The translations under genes were made by a program, and so were the position numbers. A stretch of DNA of 64,000 nt, taken from positions 1 to 64,000 of the forward strand of contig JAWKTB010000003.1 in the NCBI GenBank assembly GCA_041402005.1, given 5' to 3'. The notes under the pieces are model-generated. The model saw nothing but the letters and a program-made list of their open reading frames with translations. It did no database searches and was not told where the DNA came from. Shown here piece by piece: positions 18,565 to 29,266 of the stretch (the stretch's first letter is position 1; each line of letters starts with the position of its first letter). Origin of the DNA: JAJRXR01 sp041402005. Lineage in GTDB: Bacteria; Planctomycetota; Phycisphaerae; Phycisphaerales; UBA1924.

Positions 18565-19527
18565 TCACGCCGAGGCCGGTCTTGCCTCGAACTCGGGCGT
18601 CTCGCCCTCGATCACGCGCCACACGTCGCGCACCACCCACCCCATCGCCTCCTTCGCCCGCGCCGTCGCGGCCCCGATGTGGGGCGTCAGCCGCGCGTTC
18701 GCCAGCCCCAGCAGTGGACTCCCGGCCTCGATCGGCTCGGGCTCGTGCACGTCCAGGATCGCCGTCGCCCCTGGGTTTTCCCGCAAGAACTCGGCGCACG
18801 AACCCGCGTCCACCACGAACCCACGGCTCGTGTTCACGAACACCACGTCCCGCCTCAGGCGCGCAAACGCGTCGGGCCCGATCAACCCCCGGTTGCTCCC
18901 ACGCTCGTCCACGTGCACGCTCACCACGTCCGACTCGGCGAGCAGCGTCTCGACGTCCACCGGCGTGGCGCCGTGCCTCTCTGCCTCAGGAATCTCACGC
19001 ACGTCGTGGGAGAGCACCCGCATCCCGAGCGCCACGCCGACGCGTCCCAGGCGCGAGCCGACGCGCCCAAACCCGTACACCCCCAGCGTCGAGCCGGCGA
19101 GCTGGCGGGGCGCGATCAGCGACTCGCGCAACGCCCCCCACTCCTGGGGTGACATCGCGCGATCGACCAGCGGGCGAGGGCGGAGGACGTCGAGCACCAG
19201 CCCGAGAACCAACTCCACCACCGCGTCCGCGTTGGCCAGGGGCGTATGCACGACGCGCACGCCGCGGGCCGCGCACGCCGCCAGGTCGATGTTGTCCACG
19301 CCGACCCCGGCCCGTCCGACGACCCTCAGATGTGGCGCCGCGGCGAGCAGCGCCGCGTCCACCCGCGTGTACGTGCGCACGACCAGCCCCGACGCCCGGG
19401 CGAGCGACTCCGCGAAGTTGGCCTCCCCCGGCGCCGAGGCGACCACCTCCACCCGCTCCCCGAGCCAGCGAACCGCTTCCGCCGGGATCGGCTCCGCCAC
19501 CAGGACCATCGCCCGCGCCTCGTCCAT
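18565..19527 (-). CDS. D-isomer-specific 2-hydroxyacid dehydrogenase
   Basis: This 320-residue NAD-dependent enzyme is related to 3-phosphoglycerate dehydrogenase. Seen are VVGRAGVGVDNIDL, the dinucleotide-binding GVYGFGRVGSRLG, VNTSRGFVVD, and the C-terminal LTPHIGAATARA with the catalytic His. There is no C-terminal ACT domain, so it is the short form. The true substrate (3-phosphoglycerate, glyoxylate/hydroxypyruvate or another 2-oxoacid) cannot be decided. I start at MDEARAMVLV (19527); MVLVAEP at 19509 is an alternative, and sequence further upstream is low-complexity. It is convergent with the peptidase operon. Confidence 0.88.
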   Translation of the reverse strand: MDEARAMVLVAEPIPAEAVRWLGERVEVVASAPGEANFAESLARASGLVVRTYTRVDAALLAAAPHLRVVGRAGVGVDNIDLAACAARGVRVVHTPLANADAVVELVLGLVLDVLRPRPLVDRAMSPQEWGALRESLIAPRQLAGSTLGVYGFGRVGSRLGRVGVALGMRVLSHDVREIPEAERHGATPVDVETLLAESDVVSVHVDERGSNRGLIGPDAFARLRRDVVFVNTSRGFVVDAGSCAEFLRENPGATAILDVHEPEPIEAGSPLLGLANARLTPHIGAATARAKEAMGWVVRDVWRVIEGETPEFEARPASA

Positions 19528-19720
19528 GCCCGGATCGTTCGCCGCCCGAGCCGTCGAGGCGGACTCCCCCCGGAACCGGGGGCGGGCGGGGGGACGGGTG
19601 GGGGCGGGGCGGAATTCGCCCGGATTCTGGCGGATCCCGCGGCCCATGGCCGAAACATGCGCCAATCACACACGATCAGCCCCCCACGCGGAGCGCGGGG
19701 GAGTCGAGCAGGAGGCTGAC

Positions 19721-19990
19721 ATGAACAAGACCGATCTGATCGAAGCCGTCGCGTCGCAGATGGAGTCCACCAAGTCCGACGCCACCAAGGCCGTCGAGGC
19801 CGTCATCGAGTCCATCACCCGGGGCCTGAAGAACGACCAGAAGGTCGCGATCTCGGGCTTCGGCACCTTCCAGCGCAAGGTCCGTGCCGCCCGCACCGGC
19901 ATGAACCCGGCGACCAAGCAGCCCATCCAGATCCCGCAGACCACCACCTGCGCCTTCAAGCCCTCGCAGAACCTGAAGGAAACGCTGTAG
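19721..19990 (+). CDS. HU/IHF family DNA-binding protein
   Basis: This 89-residue protein has the full HU fold: MNKTDLIEAVASQ, the conserved KVAISGFGTFQRK at the arm base, and RTGMNPATKQPIQIP in the DNA-intercalating arm. HU proteins bend and compact DNA as dimers. GGAGG lies five bases before the ATG. A GC-rich hairpin (about 19680-19702) lies just upstream of the ribosome binding site and could affect translation. The gene is followed directly by a large palindromic element. Confidence 0.95.
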   Translation: MNKTDLIEAVASQMESTKSDATKAVEAVIESITRGLKNDQKVAISGFGTFQRKVRAARTGMNPATKQPIQIPQTTTCAFKPSQNLKETL

Positions 19991-19998
19991 GGACTCTC

Positions 19999-20076
19999 AC
20001 CACGGAGGTCACGGAGGGCCACGGAGAAGATCAAATCGGACTTCTTCTCTCCGTGGCCCTCCGTGACCTCCGTGGT
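19999..20076. repeat. Large palindromic element, 29-base perfect arms
   Basis: The left arm 19999-20027 (ACCACGGAGGTCACGGAGGG...) is the exact reverse complement of 20048-20076, with a 20-base loop. It lies between the HU stop and the end of trpE, which are convergent, so it may end both transcripts. The wording is related to the element at 9496-9594. Confidence 0.9.
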
Positions 20077-20083
20077 AAGTGAA

Positions 20084-21698
<1,615 letters not shown>

Positions 21699-21699
21699 G

Positions 21700-21775
21700 T
21701 CGGCGAGTCCAGGACTCGCCGCCCCTCCCCTGGTGGGACAGGCGTCCCGCCTGTTGCCCCCTTTCCCCCACCCGG
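21700..21775. repeat. Palindromic repeat element with ACAGGCG core
   Basis: GGCGAGTCC/GGACTCGCC (about 21700-21719) and ACAGGC/GCCTGT (about 21741-21757) form two hairpins between the divergent trpE and 21819 genes. The second belongs to a wording (GGGACAGGCGTCCCGCCTGT) that recurs in many planctomycete and verrucomicrobial genomes, as I recall. Confidence 0.6.
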
Positions 21776-21818
21776 GATTGCCACGACCCCGCCCCCGTCC
21801 CACCTCGTAGAGTCCGCC

Positions 21819-23798
21819 ATGGCACGCCTTGCCCCGACCCTGCTCGCGTTGCTCTTCGCCTCGCCCGTCTCGCTCGCCGGCGCCCCCCCCACGCTCGAGC
21901 CCCAGTTCGTCGAGGCGATGCGTAAGGCGGACGAGTTCGAGCCCGCCCGACGCCTGGGCGTGCGGGCCGCCGTCCTGCGGGCGGCCCAGAAGATCATCCC
22001 GACCGTCGTGATCGTCCCGGACGCCGCCTCGTACGTCGAGGCGGTCGCCACATGGGACGGGCACACCCGCTTCCCGGTGCTGATCGACGACGGGAGCCCG
22101 CGGGCGAGCGAGGACATCGCGCGCTTCGTGCGTGCGTTCAAGCCCGAGCACGTCGTGCACTGGAGCACCGAGGGCGCCGAGCTCCCCGCCGCCCGCGAGC
22201 CCAAGGAGCGGCGCCTCGCTCAGGCCTGGGCAGATGCATTGTCACTCCCCCCGGACACGTCGGACGCCGACGCCCTCGCCACCCTCCGCGCCGCCGGCAT
22301 CGACCCCCCGGGCCTGGTCGTGACGAGCGCGACCGACCCCGCCTGGACCGGCGCTCTTGCGCTCGCCGCCGGTCGATTCGAGCCCCTGCGCTTCATCGAA
22401 GATCCGGGCGGGATCCCCAGCGGCTTCTGGAAGCGCGAGGTCGCCCTCCGCGTCGAGACGCAGATCGAGCAGCTCGCCCAGCAGACCTCGCTCGACTGGC
22501 GCGCCTTGGGCGACGACCTCGACGCCGTCACCCTCGTCCTCGACGCCCCCCTCAACTTCCGCGACGACACGCAAAACAACACCCCGCTCGCCCTCTCCGA
22601 CCGCCTCGGGCGCCTCGACGACGGGACGCGCTGGGCCTGGGGCGCCCAGATCGTCGGCACGGAGTCCGTCAGCGCCTACCGCGCCATGTGCGCCCTCTTC
22701 CTCGAGGTCCACGCCGCCTGGACCTTCGACGCCTACCCCGTCACGGGGGACTGGACGCGGTACGACAACGCGCCCGCCGTCGAGATCCTCCGCGACCGGG
22801 GCGTGGAGGTCACCGCCCTCGACGCGCCACGCTCGGGCCTGACCGACTGGCGGTACTCGACGCTGAACCCGATCGACGCCGACCTCGTGCTCGTCAACAC
22901 CAAGGGCTCGCCCACGTACTTCGACCTGAACCCGGGACAGGGCGCGAGCGCCGACGCGCCCCAGCTCGACCGCCCGGTCATCCTCCACCTCATCCACTCG
23001 TTCTCACTCGCGCGCGGCGACGCGAGCGTGGGCATCGGCGGGATGTGGATGGAGCGCGGGGCGTACGCCTCGCTCGGCGCCGTCGACGAGCCCTACCTCC
23101 AGGCCTTCGTCCCCCCCCGCATCCTCGTCGGGCGCCTGGCCTCGGGGTACCCCTGGGGCGCGGCGGTCCGGGCGGACAACGCCCCGATGTGGAAGCTCGC
23201 GACGCTGGGCGACCCCCTGATCACGCTCTCGACCGCAGGCTCGCGCACCGATCAGCCCCTCCCCCTCGGAGGCGCGACCGACGTCGCGGACTCGCAGCGT
23301 GAGAGCCTCGCCACGGGCAAGATCGAGGACGCGGTCCGCGCCCTCGCGCTGCTGGGTCGAGACGAAGAGGCCGCCGACCTGGTCACGCCACTGCTGGCGC
23401 GTGAGCGCGCCGACGAGCTCACGCCCGCCCTGACCGCCGCCGCGATCCCGTCCTTGTTTCGCGTGGGGCGCGCCCACGACTGCCTCGTCGCCGCCAGCGC
23501 CAACATCGAGGCGGTCACGCAGGAGCGGATGCTGATGGACATGGTCTGGACGGCGGGGCGGTCGCAGCTTCTCAAGCGTGGCGACGAGAGCGCCCTGGCG
23601 ATCGCGGTGATGCGCCGCCTGATCCGGGGCACGCAGGTGCTCGCGGACGCACTCGAGCTTGGCGACGCGATCAAGCTCGCCGACGGCCCCGAGCCCGCCG
23701 CCGCCTTCGTCGACGAGGTCGCCGCCCTCGCGAAGAAGTCCGAGGACCAACAGAAGCTGACCGATCTGGCGGCGGACTACCGGGCCGGGCGTCGGTAG
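21819..23798 (+). CDS. Large secreted protein of unknown function
   Basis: The protein has 659 residues with a signal peptide (MARLAPTLLALLFASPVSLA-G). The body reads as mixed alpha/beta with segments such as VVIVPDAASYVEAVATWDGH, FPVLIDDGSPRASEDIARF, and VILHLIHSFSLARGD. The last 160 residues are mainly helical (TGKIEDAVRALALLGRDEEA). The IDADLVLVNTKGSP and PPRILVGRLASGYPWGAAVR segments resemble parts of cysteine-peptidase-like gingipain folds or of a planctomycete-specific TIGR03790-like group, but I cannot assign it. It is probably periplasmic. The 3' end overlaps comEC by 22 bases on the opposite strand. Confidence 0.8.
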   Translation: MARLAPTLLALLFASPVSLAGAPPTLEPQFVEAMRKADEFEPARRLGVRAAVLRAAQKIIPTVVIVPDAASYVEAVATWDGHTRFPVLIDDGSPRASEDIARFVRAFKPEHVVHWSTEGAELPAAREPKERRLAQAWADALSLPPDTSDADALATLRAAGIDPPGLVVTSATDPAWTGALALAAGRFEPLRFIEDPGGIPSGFWKREVALRVETQIEQLAQQTSLDWRALGDDLDAVTLVLDAPLNFRDDTQNNTPLALSDRLGRLDDGTRWAWGAQIVGTESVSAYRAMCALFLEVHAAWTFDAYPVTGDWTRYDNAPAVEILRDRGVEVTALDAPRSGLTDWRYSTLNPIDADLVLVNTKGSPTYFDLNPGQGASADAPQLDRPVILHLIHSFSLARGDASVGIGGMWMERGAYASLGAVDEPYLQAFVPPRILVGRLASGYPWGAAVRADNAPMWKLATLGDPLITLSTAGSRTDQPLPLGGATDVADSQRESLATGKIEDAVRALALLGRDEEAADLVTPLLARERADELTPALTAAAIPSLFRVGRAHDCLVAASANIEAVTQERMLMDMVWTAGRSQLLKRGDESALAIAVMRRLIRGTQVLADALELGDAIKLADGPEPAAAFVDEVAALAKKSEDQQKLTDLAADYRAGRR

Positions 23799-26317
23799 TC
23801 CCAGACGCCGCTCTCGACCATTGCACCGGTCTCGAGCGACCCGTCGCGTCGCACCTCGACCCAGGCCGCCCCCTCGACCGCCGTCGTCCACCAGACCCGC
23901 CCCTCGCGCACCGAGGCCCAGCGCTCGTCGAGCGCCCGGGACGGTCCGGTCGATTGCACGACGATCGCGGGATCGACGCGGGCGACGAAGTCCAGGGCCG
24001 TCGCGTGCACCGAGCCGTGATGGGGCAGCTCCAGCACGTCCGCGCGGACGTCGGCGCCCCGCGACTCGAGCAGCTCCATCCCCGGCGCCTCGATGTCCCC
24101 CGTCATCAGCACCCGGCGCACGCCCCGCTCGGTCGGCGCCTCGAGCCGCGCCACCAGCGACCGGTCGTTCAGCTCCAGCTCCCCCCCGCCCGAGCCGTCC
24201 GACAGGATCCGGATCGTCGCCCGCCCGAGCGTGACCTCGTCGCCCACGCTGAGGCGCTCGATCCGCACGCCCTGCGCCTCGAGGCGCTGGCGCCAGAACG
24301 CCGGGACGCCCTGGTCCATCTGTTCGAGCATCGCGTCGCTGACGAGTACGCGCCGAAGGCCCAGGGGTTGGGCCAGGGCCGGCAGCGCGTTGTAATGGTC
24401 GAGGTTCGGGTGCGAGACGATCGCGGTCCGCACGGGCGCCCCGCCCAGCGCCCGCCACGCCCGCTCGATCGACCCCTCCGCCCAGGGCCGCGACAGCGAG
24501 CCCGCGTCCCAGAGCAGCGCCTCGTCCCCCGAGCGGACGAGGTGGCACGTCCCGTCCTCGACGTCGAGCGTGTCCACCCGGAGCACGACGCGATCGGTCA
24601 GGCGTGGCCCGAGCATGACCTCCGCCGCCAGCCAGACGCCCAGCGCCACGCCAACGCCCCACACCAGCGGGTCTCGCACGCGGGCCCGCTTGATCATCCA
24701 GATCCCCCACGCCGTCGCCGCCACCGCCCACACGCTCGAGACCGCGGGCAGCGCGTACGTCGCCCCCGGCACGCGCTCCAGCACCGACGCGACCCACAGC
24801 GTCCCGTCCCCGAGCGCCGCGAAGACGTGCGACCCCACGCCGGACACGCTCGGCACGACCGACCCCGCGATCACCACCACGAACCCCGCCGCCAGATCGA
24901 ACAGCACGAAGGGCAAGAGCAAGGTCGAGGCAATCGGGGCGATCGGGCTGGCGACGCCCGTGTGGGTCAGGATCGTCGGCGCCGCGATCACCCAGCACAG
25001 CACGCACCCGACGAACGTCCGCCACACGACGCGCCCCGCCCCGCGCCACACGCCGACGTCCGCCCCCGCCCCCACCACCCGTGGCGCCCCGAACACCCAC
25101 GGGTGACGCACGCTCCCGAGCCAGATCAGGAGCCCCGTGATCCCGACGCTGAGCTGGAACCCGATCGACCACAAATCGAGCGGGCGCCACGCGAGCAGCC
25201 CGATCGCGATCCACGCGAGCGACGCCAGGCGGTCCGGGCGCCTGGCCAGCGCCTCGCCCCCGAGCACGCCCAGCACCATCACCCCGGCCCGCGTGATCGG
25301 CGTCCGCGTCGGGAGCACGAGCATGTACACGAACGTCGCCCCACCGACCAGGGCGCTCTCGAGGCGCCCTCGCTCGCCGAAGAGTCTCGCAAACCAGAGC
25401 GCCAATCCCGCCAGCACCGCGAGATGGAACCCCGAGACCGCGAGCAGGTGCGACGCGCCAAGCTGGCGAAAACGCGTCGCGATCGGAGCCATCGTCGGGT
25501 CGCGCTTTCCGAGCAGGAGCGCCCCCATCAGGGCGGCGCCCTCGCCCTCCGATTCGCCCATCGCCGCCGCCGCCCGCCGACGCACCAGCCCGCGCCACCG
25601 CGTCGGCGTTGCCCACGCATAGGACAGCCACCCCTCCTCCACCGGCTGGATGAGCTCGGGTGAGGTCAGGAAGATCGACCCCACCTCGCCACGCTGGCGC
25701 GCCCGCCCGGGCCACCCTTCATTCCCCGGGTTCGATCCCGCCCCGATGCGCACCCCCCACCCCGTCACCAGCACGCGCCCGCCGGGTGTGTAGTCCTCGT
25801 TGCGCAGCCCCGGCGCCCGCACCACGACCAGCCCCGTCGCCGGCGCCCACCCCTCACTCGTCTCGACGCGCAGCGCCTCGACCTCGATGCTTGGCGGCGT
25901 CTCCTCGCCGAACGGCGCGTCCAGGGGCGTCCGCTCGCTCCCGGGTCGCACCGTTGCCGACAGCGCTCGGCATTCCAGGCGCACGATCACCCTCGGCGAC
26001 ACCCCGCCGATCCCCCCAGGCAGCCACCGCTCGAGCGAGAGGGGCGCCCGCGTATGCACCCTCGCCTGCGTCCACCCGGCGGCGAGCAGCGCAACGACCA
26101 CCACCAGCGCCACTCGGCACACCCACCCCCGCCCCACGCACGCCAGCCCCGACGCCCCCAGCGCCAGCGCGAACCAGACGCCGATCGCCGCCCCGGGCGT
26201 GTACCGCCCCAGCGTGATCCCCGCCGCCACCGCCCCGAGCGCGACCCCCGCACGCACCCGCGCCGCCAGGGCCTCCCCATCCGACCAGTCCCCCGGGCGT
26301 GTCCACGATGCGCGCAC
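23777..26317 (-). CDS. comEC: ComEC/Rec2 family DNA-uptake channel protein
   Basis: The protein has 846 residues. The N-terminal third has two membrane helices and a soluble OB-like region. The Competence domain follows with many helices, marked by LGASHLLAVSGFHLAVLAGL and RTPITRAGVMVLG. The C-terminal metallo-beta-lactamase domain has SHPNLDHYNALPAL (HxxxDH-type) and LELPHHGSVHAT. ComEC forms the inner-membrane channel for single-stranded DNA in natural transformation, and the lactamase-like domain is thought to degrade the other strand. Length and domain order are normal. A pseudopilin-like gene lies just upstream on the same strand, which fits DNA uptake or secretion, though the two may be independent. 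Confidence 0.92.
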   Translation of the reverse strand: MRASWTRPGDWSDGEALAARVRAGVALGAVAAGITLGRYTPGAAIGVWFALALGASGLACVGRGWVCRVALVVVVALLAAGWTQARVHTRAPLSLERWLPGGIGGVSPRVIVRLECRALSATVRPGSERTPLDAPFGEETPPSIEVEALRVETSEGWAPATGLVVVRAPGLRNEDYTPGGRVLVTGWGVRIGAGSNPGNEGWPGRARQRGEVGSIFLTSPELIQPVEEGWLSYAWATPTRWRGLVRRRAAAAMGESEGEGAALMGALLLGKRDPTMAPIATRFRQLGASHLLAVSGFHLAVLAGLALWFARLFGERGRLESALVGGATFVYMLVLPTRTPITRAGVMVLGVLGGEALARRPDRLASLAWIAIGLLAWRPLDLWSIGFQLSVGITGLLIWLGSVRHPWVFGAPRVVGAGADVGVWRGAGRVVWRTFVGCVLCWVIAAPTILTHTGVASPIAPIASTLLLPFVLFDLAAGFVVVIAGSVVPSVSGVGSHVFAALGDGTLWVASVLERVPGATYALPAVSSVWAVAATAWGIWMIKRARVRDPLVWGVGVALGVWLAAEVMLGPRLTDRVVLRVDTLDVEDGTCHLVRSGDEALLWDAGSLSRPWAEGSIERAWRALGGAPVRTAIVSHPNLDHYNALPALAQPLGLRRVLVSDAMLEQMDQGVPAFWRQRLEAQGVRIERLSVGDEVTLGRATIRILSDGSGGGELELNDRSLVARLEAPTERGVRRVLMTGDIEAPGMELLESRGADVRADVLELPHHGSVHATALDFVARVDPAIVVQSTGPSRALDERWASVREGRVWWTTAVEGAAWVEVRRDGSLETGAMVESGVWDYRRPAR

Positions 26318-26396
26318 GACACAGGCTCACGCCTCGCGTCGCCGCACGCAAGCGCGAACAAGCGCCTTTCTCAGATCAGATCCTCAGAAACGAGTC

Positions 26397-27608
26397 TTAG
26401 GACCCCGCGCCCTGCACGATGTCGTCGAACTCCTGGATCACGTCCGTGGACGTCGGTTTGCCCTTGTCGTCCGTGATCCGGTTCGAGGTGCCGGGGATGT
26501 AGAAGTCCGAGCCGTAGTCGACGAAGTCCCGGTCATCGGTCGCATTGGCCAGCCCCGGGTCCCTGCTCGACAGGTAGATCCCGTCACGCCCCGCGGACTG
26601 GAGGACGACCTTCGCCCTGGCGGCGGTCGGGATGACGTCCTTGCTCATGTAGGCGGTCCCCGAGGCGTCCTGGAGGGTCGGGACCGCCGTCGAGCCGAGC
26701 AGCGCCGCCATCGTGCGGTAGAGCTTCTCGGGGTGGTTGTCCGCGAGGAAGGAGCCGAGCGCGCTGGTGGCGCCCTCGTACATGCCCGGGTCCTGCGTCA
26801 TGTCCTCGCGCTTCTTGCCCAGGGCCTGGGACCGCAGGAATGCCGCGTTGGAGTTCCAGTAGAACCAGGCCGGCGAGGCGTTGTCGTCCATCGCCCCGTC
26901 CGAATCGACCTGCGCGAACTTCTCGCGCTCGAGGTCGATGTTGCTCGCGCTCTGACGGATGGAGGACGACCCATATTCGTTCTTGACCCACGCCAGGATC
27001 GGCTGACCCCAGGCGTCGACGAGGTCGGGGATCTCGACCATGCCGTTCGCGCGCTCGTCCTCGGTCGATGCCGGGCCGGGCCCGGAGATCTGGCTCTCGC
27101 TCCGCGTCTGGGCGACGAAGAACTCCTTGGGGATCTCGAAGTACGCCCCGCCCGAGCCGATCAGGCTCGGGTTCACGTAGTACTTGCTCATCGGAGCGCT
27201 GCGAGGACCGACGAGCGCGACGATCGTGTTGCTCGTCTCGCCGTTGTAGTTCGCGTCGTTGATCCCCAGGATCGCGTCGGAGCCCGAAAGCCCGAGGATC
27301 AGGTTCTCCATCGCGCTCATGCCCTCGCCACCTGAGTTGCTCGTCCCGCCGTTCTCCGAGTGCCCCATGTCGGCGACGCTGAACAGCCCGGGCGCCTGCC
27401 CTTCGTGGTCATTGCCGAACGTCATGGTGGCGTTGCCCAGCGTCCGCAGCAGCGTCGCGGTCTGAGCCTTCCTCGCCGCCTCCCGGGCGCCCCCCAGCGC
27501 CGGCACCAGGATCGAGATCAAGACCGCGATGATGACGATCACGAGCAGCAGCTCGACGAGCGTGAAGGCGCGGCGACGCCCCCCGACGGGTCCGGTCTGG
27601 CTTGGCAT
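26397..27608 (-). CDS. Prepilin-type N-terminal methylation protein (pseudopilin-like)
   Basis: The protein has 403 residues. RRRAFTLVELLLVIVIIAVL at residues about 11-30 is a type IV prepilin cleavage and methylation motif (cut before Phe, with Glu at +5). The rest is a large globular domain with many Ser, Asp and Gly. In planctomycetes many such proteins exist, often annotated DUF1559 or generic prepilin-type; this one does not show the usual DUF1559 end motif. It should be processed by a prepilin peptidase and built into a pseudopilus or held in the membrane. AAGGAG precedes the ATG. Confidence 0.85.
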   Translation of the reverse strand: MPSQTGPVGGRRRAFTLVELLLVIVIIAVLISILVPALGGAREAARKAQTATLLRTLGNATMTFGNDHEGQAPGLFSVADMGHSENGGTSNSGGEGMSAMENLILGLSGSDAILGINDANYNGETSNTIVALVGPRSAPMSKYYVNPSLIGSGGAYFEIPKEFFVAQTRSESQISGPGPASTEDERANGMVEIPDLVDAWGQPILAWVKNEYGSSSIRQSASNIDLEREKFAQVDSDGAMDDNASPAWFYWNSNAAFLRSQALGKKREDMTQDPGMYEGATSALGSFLADNHPEKLYRTMAALLGSTAVPTLQDASGTAYMSKDVIPTAARAKVVLQSAGRDGIYLSSRDPGLANATDDRDFVDYGSDFYIPGTSNRITDDKGKPTSTDVIQEFDDIVQGAGS

Positions 27609-27713
27609 GAGGACGCTCCTTGGCTTTCCCCGGTGTCGCGGGCGATCTGACTATACGACCGCGGCCCCCCGCGGATGCCCCCCACCCCCCGAACGCCCCC
27701 ATACCCTTCTCAT

Positions 27714-28082
27714 ATGCCTGACCCGGGGCCCCGCGACACCTGCTATTACGACGGGCGGTGCGGCATGTGCCGACGAACCGTCCGGACCCTCCGTGCCCTC
27801 GACTGGCTCGGGCGCCTGGACTTCGTCGACCTCAACACCGCCGGCGATGACCTGCCCGTCTCGCTCGACGACGCCATGCGGGGCATGCCCATGCGGACTC
27901 GCGCGAACCGCGTTCTCGTCGGCTTCCCCGCGGTCCGCCGGGCGCTGCTCCAGACACCCCTGGGCGCGCTGCCCGCGGCCCTGCTCTCCCTGCCGGGGAT
28001 CTCGCACGCCGGACGCCCGATCTACAACTGGATCGCCGCCCACCGCCCGCGCGACGCCTGCCGCCTCGACCCGGAGTCCTGA
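27714..28082 (+). CDS. DCC-family (DUF393) thiol protein
   Basis: The protein has 122 residues. CYYDGRCGMCRRTV near the N terminus carries the DxxCxxC thioredoxin-like motif of the DCC family, and the downstream LPGISHAGRPIYNWIAAHR matches the family's C-terminal pattern. These are predicted thiol-disulfide oxidoreductases with unknown partners. The gene starts a same-strand group with the phosphatase and rpiB, with a gap of about 50 bases before the next gene. Confidence 0.88.
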   Translation: MPDPGPRDTCYYDGRCGMCRRTVRTLRALDWLGRLDFVDLNTAGDDLPVSLDDAMRGMPMRTRANRVLVGFPAVRRALLQTPLGALPAALLSLPGISHAGRPIYNWIAAHRPRDACRLDPES

Positions 28083-28130
28083 GACCCGTGCCGAAGCCCG
28101 CCCGCGCCCCCGGGGGGTATCCTCGCGTCA

Positions 28131-28577
28131 GTGGCCCGCACGATTCTCTTCGTCTGCACCGGCAACACCTGCCGCTCCCCGATGGCGGCGGCCCTCGCCC
28201 GGGCGATCATCGAGGCGCGCCCGGAGGGCTCGGAGACCACGCGCGCCGTCAGCGCGGGCGTGACCGCGTCCCACGGCGCCCCCGCCACCCACGAGGCGAT
28301 CGACGAGATGGCCCGGCGCGGGCTCGACCTCTCGAGCCATCGCTCGCGCCCGCTCACCCCGGACATGATCGCGCGGGCCTCGCTCGTGCTGACCATGACC
28401 CACGCGCACGCCGACGCCGCCCGTCGCCTCGCCCCCCAGCACGCGTCAAAGATCCACCCCCTCGACCCCGAGGGGGACATCCCCGACCCGATCGGGATGG
28501 GGCCAGAGGTCTACCGTCAGACCGCCGACCGCCTCGCGGCACTCGTCGAGGCCCGCCTCCGGGAGCTGGACCGATGA
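28131..28577 (+). CDS. Low-molecular-weight phosphatase, probable protein-arginine phosphatase
   Basis: The protein has 148 residues and starts with GTG. The catalytic loop is VCTGNTCRSPMA: nucleophile Cys9, phosphate-binding Arg15, and a Thr at position 13. In YwlE-type arginine phosphatases this Thr replaces the Ile found in tyrosine phosphatases, which favours phospho-arginine as substrate. The general-acid loop is DIPDPIGMG. Its stop overlaps the start of rpiB by four bases. The same pairing (ywlE with rpiB) occurs in Bacillus. No McsB kinase gene is in the window. Confidence 0.87.
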   Translation: MARTILFVCTGNTCRSPMAAALARAIIEARPEGSETTRAVSAGVTASHGAPATHEAIDEMARRGLDLSSHRSRPLTPDMIARASLVLTMTHAHADAARRLAPQHASKIHPLDPEGDIPDPIGMGPEVYRQTADRLAALVEARLRELDR

Positions 28578-29056
28578 GCGAGCACACGCCACGGATTGTC
28601 ATCGGCGCCGACCATCGCGGCATCAACGCCGCCCGCCTCACCGCCCAGCACCTCACCAGCGAGGGGATGCACGCCCAGATCCTCGGCGAGTGCGACGGGC
28701 CCAGCGACTACCCCGACCAGGCCTGGCTCGTCGCCCAGTCCGTCGCCAAAGGCGAGGCCGACAGGGGCATCCTCATCTGCGGCACCTCGATCGGCATGGC
28801 CATCGCCGCCAACAAGATCAAGGGCATCCGCGCCGCCGTCGTCCACGACGAGCTCACCGCCCAGCTCTCCCGGGCCCACAACGACGCCAACGTCCTCTGC
28901 CTCTCGGGTGACCTCCTGGGCCAGCGCCTCATCGAGAAGATCATCGATGTCTGGCTCTCGACCGAGTTCGAGGGGGGTCGGCACGCCCGCCGGGTCGAGA
29001 AGATCACGAAGATCGAGCTCGGCGAGGACCCCAGGGCTCCCTCCCCGGGGTGCTGA
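28574..29056 (+). CDS. rpiB: Ribose 5-phosphate isomerase B
   Basis: RpiB interconverts ribose 5-phosphate and ribulose 5-phosphate in the pentose phosphate pathway. The 160-residue protein has VIGADHRG with the base-binding Asp and His, GILICGTSIGMAIAANKIKG with the catalytic Cys69, and RAHNDANVLCLSG. Length is normal for the RpiB/LacAB family. The start codon overlaps the previous stop (ATGA), so the two are translationally coupled. Confidence 0.93.
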   Translation: MSEHTPRIVIGADHRGINAARLTAQHLTSEGMHAQILGECDGPSDYPDQAWLVAQSVAKGEADRGILICGTSIGMAIAANKIKGIRAAVVHDELTAQLSRAHNDANVLCLSGDLLGQRLIEKIIDVWLSTEFEGGRHARRVEKITKIELGEDPRAPSPGC

Positions 29057-29266
29057 TCCAACGGAGCCCGGCCAGTTTTTCTCGGCGGGCCCTGCCCCAC
29101 AACCCATTAGTGCTTACCAGCTTATGTCGACGTCGACGTCGGTCTGTGACGTCTGTGCGGATAAAACCTCAACCAACTGGCATCGCTGTGAACCTGGGGT
29201 AGCTTCGGGGTGTGTGTGGAGCTCGGCGCTGGGAGGCGCCGTTGAGTCTCGAGGAGGAGTACCCAG

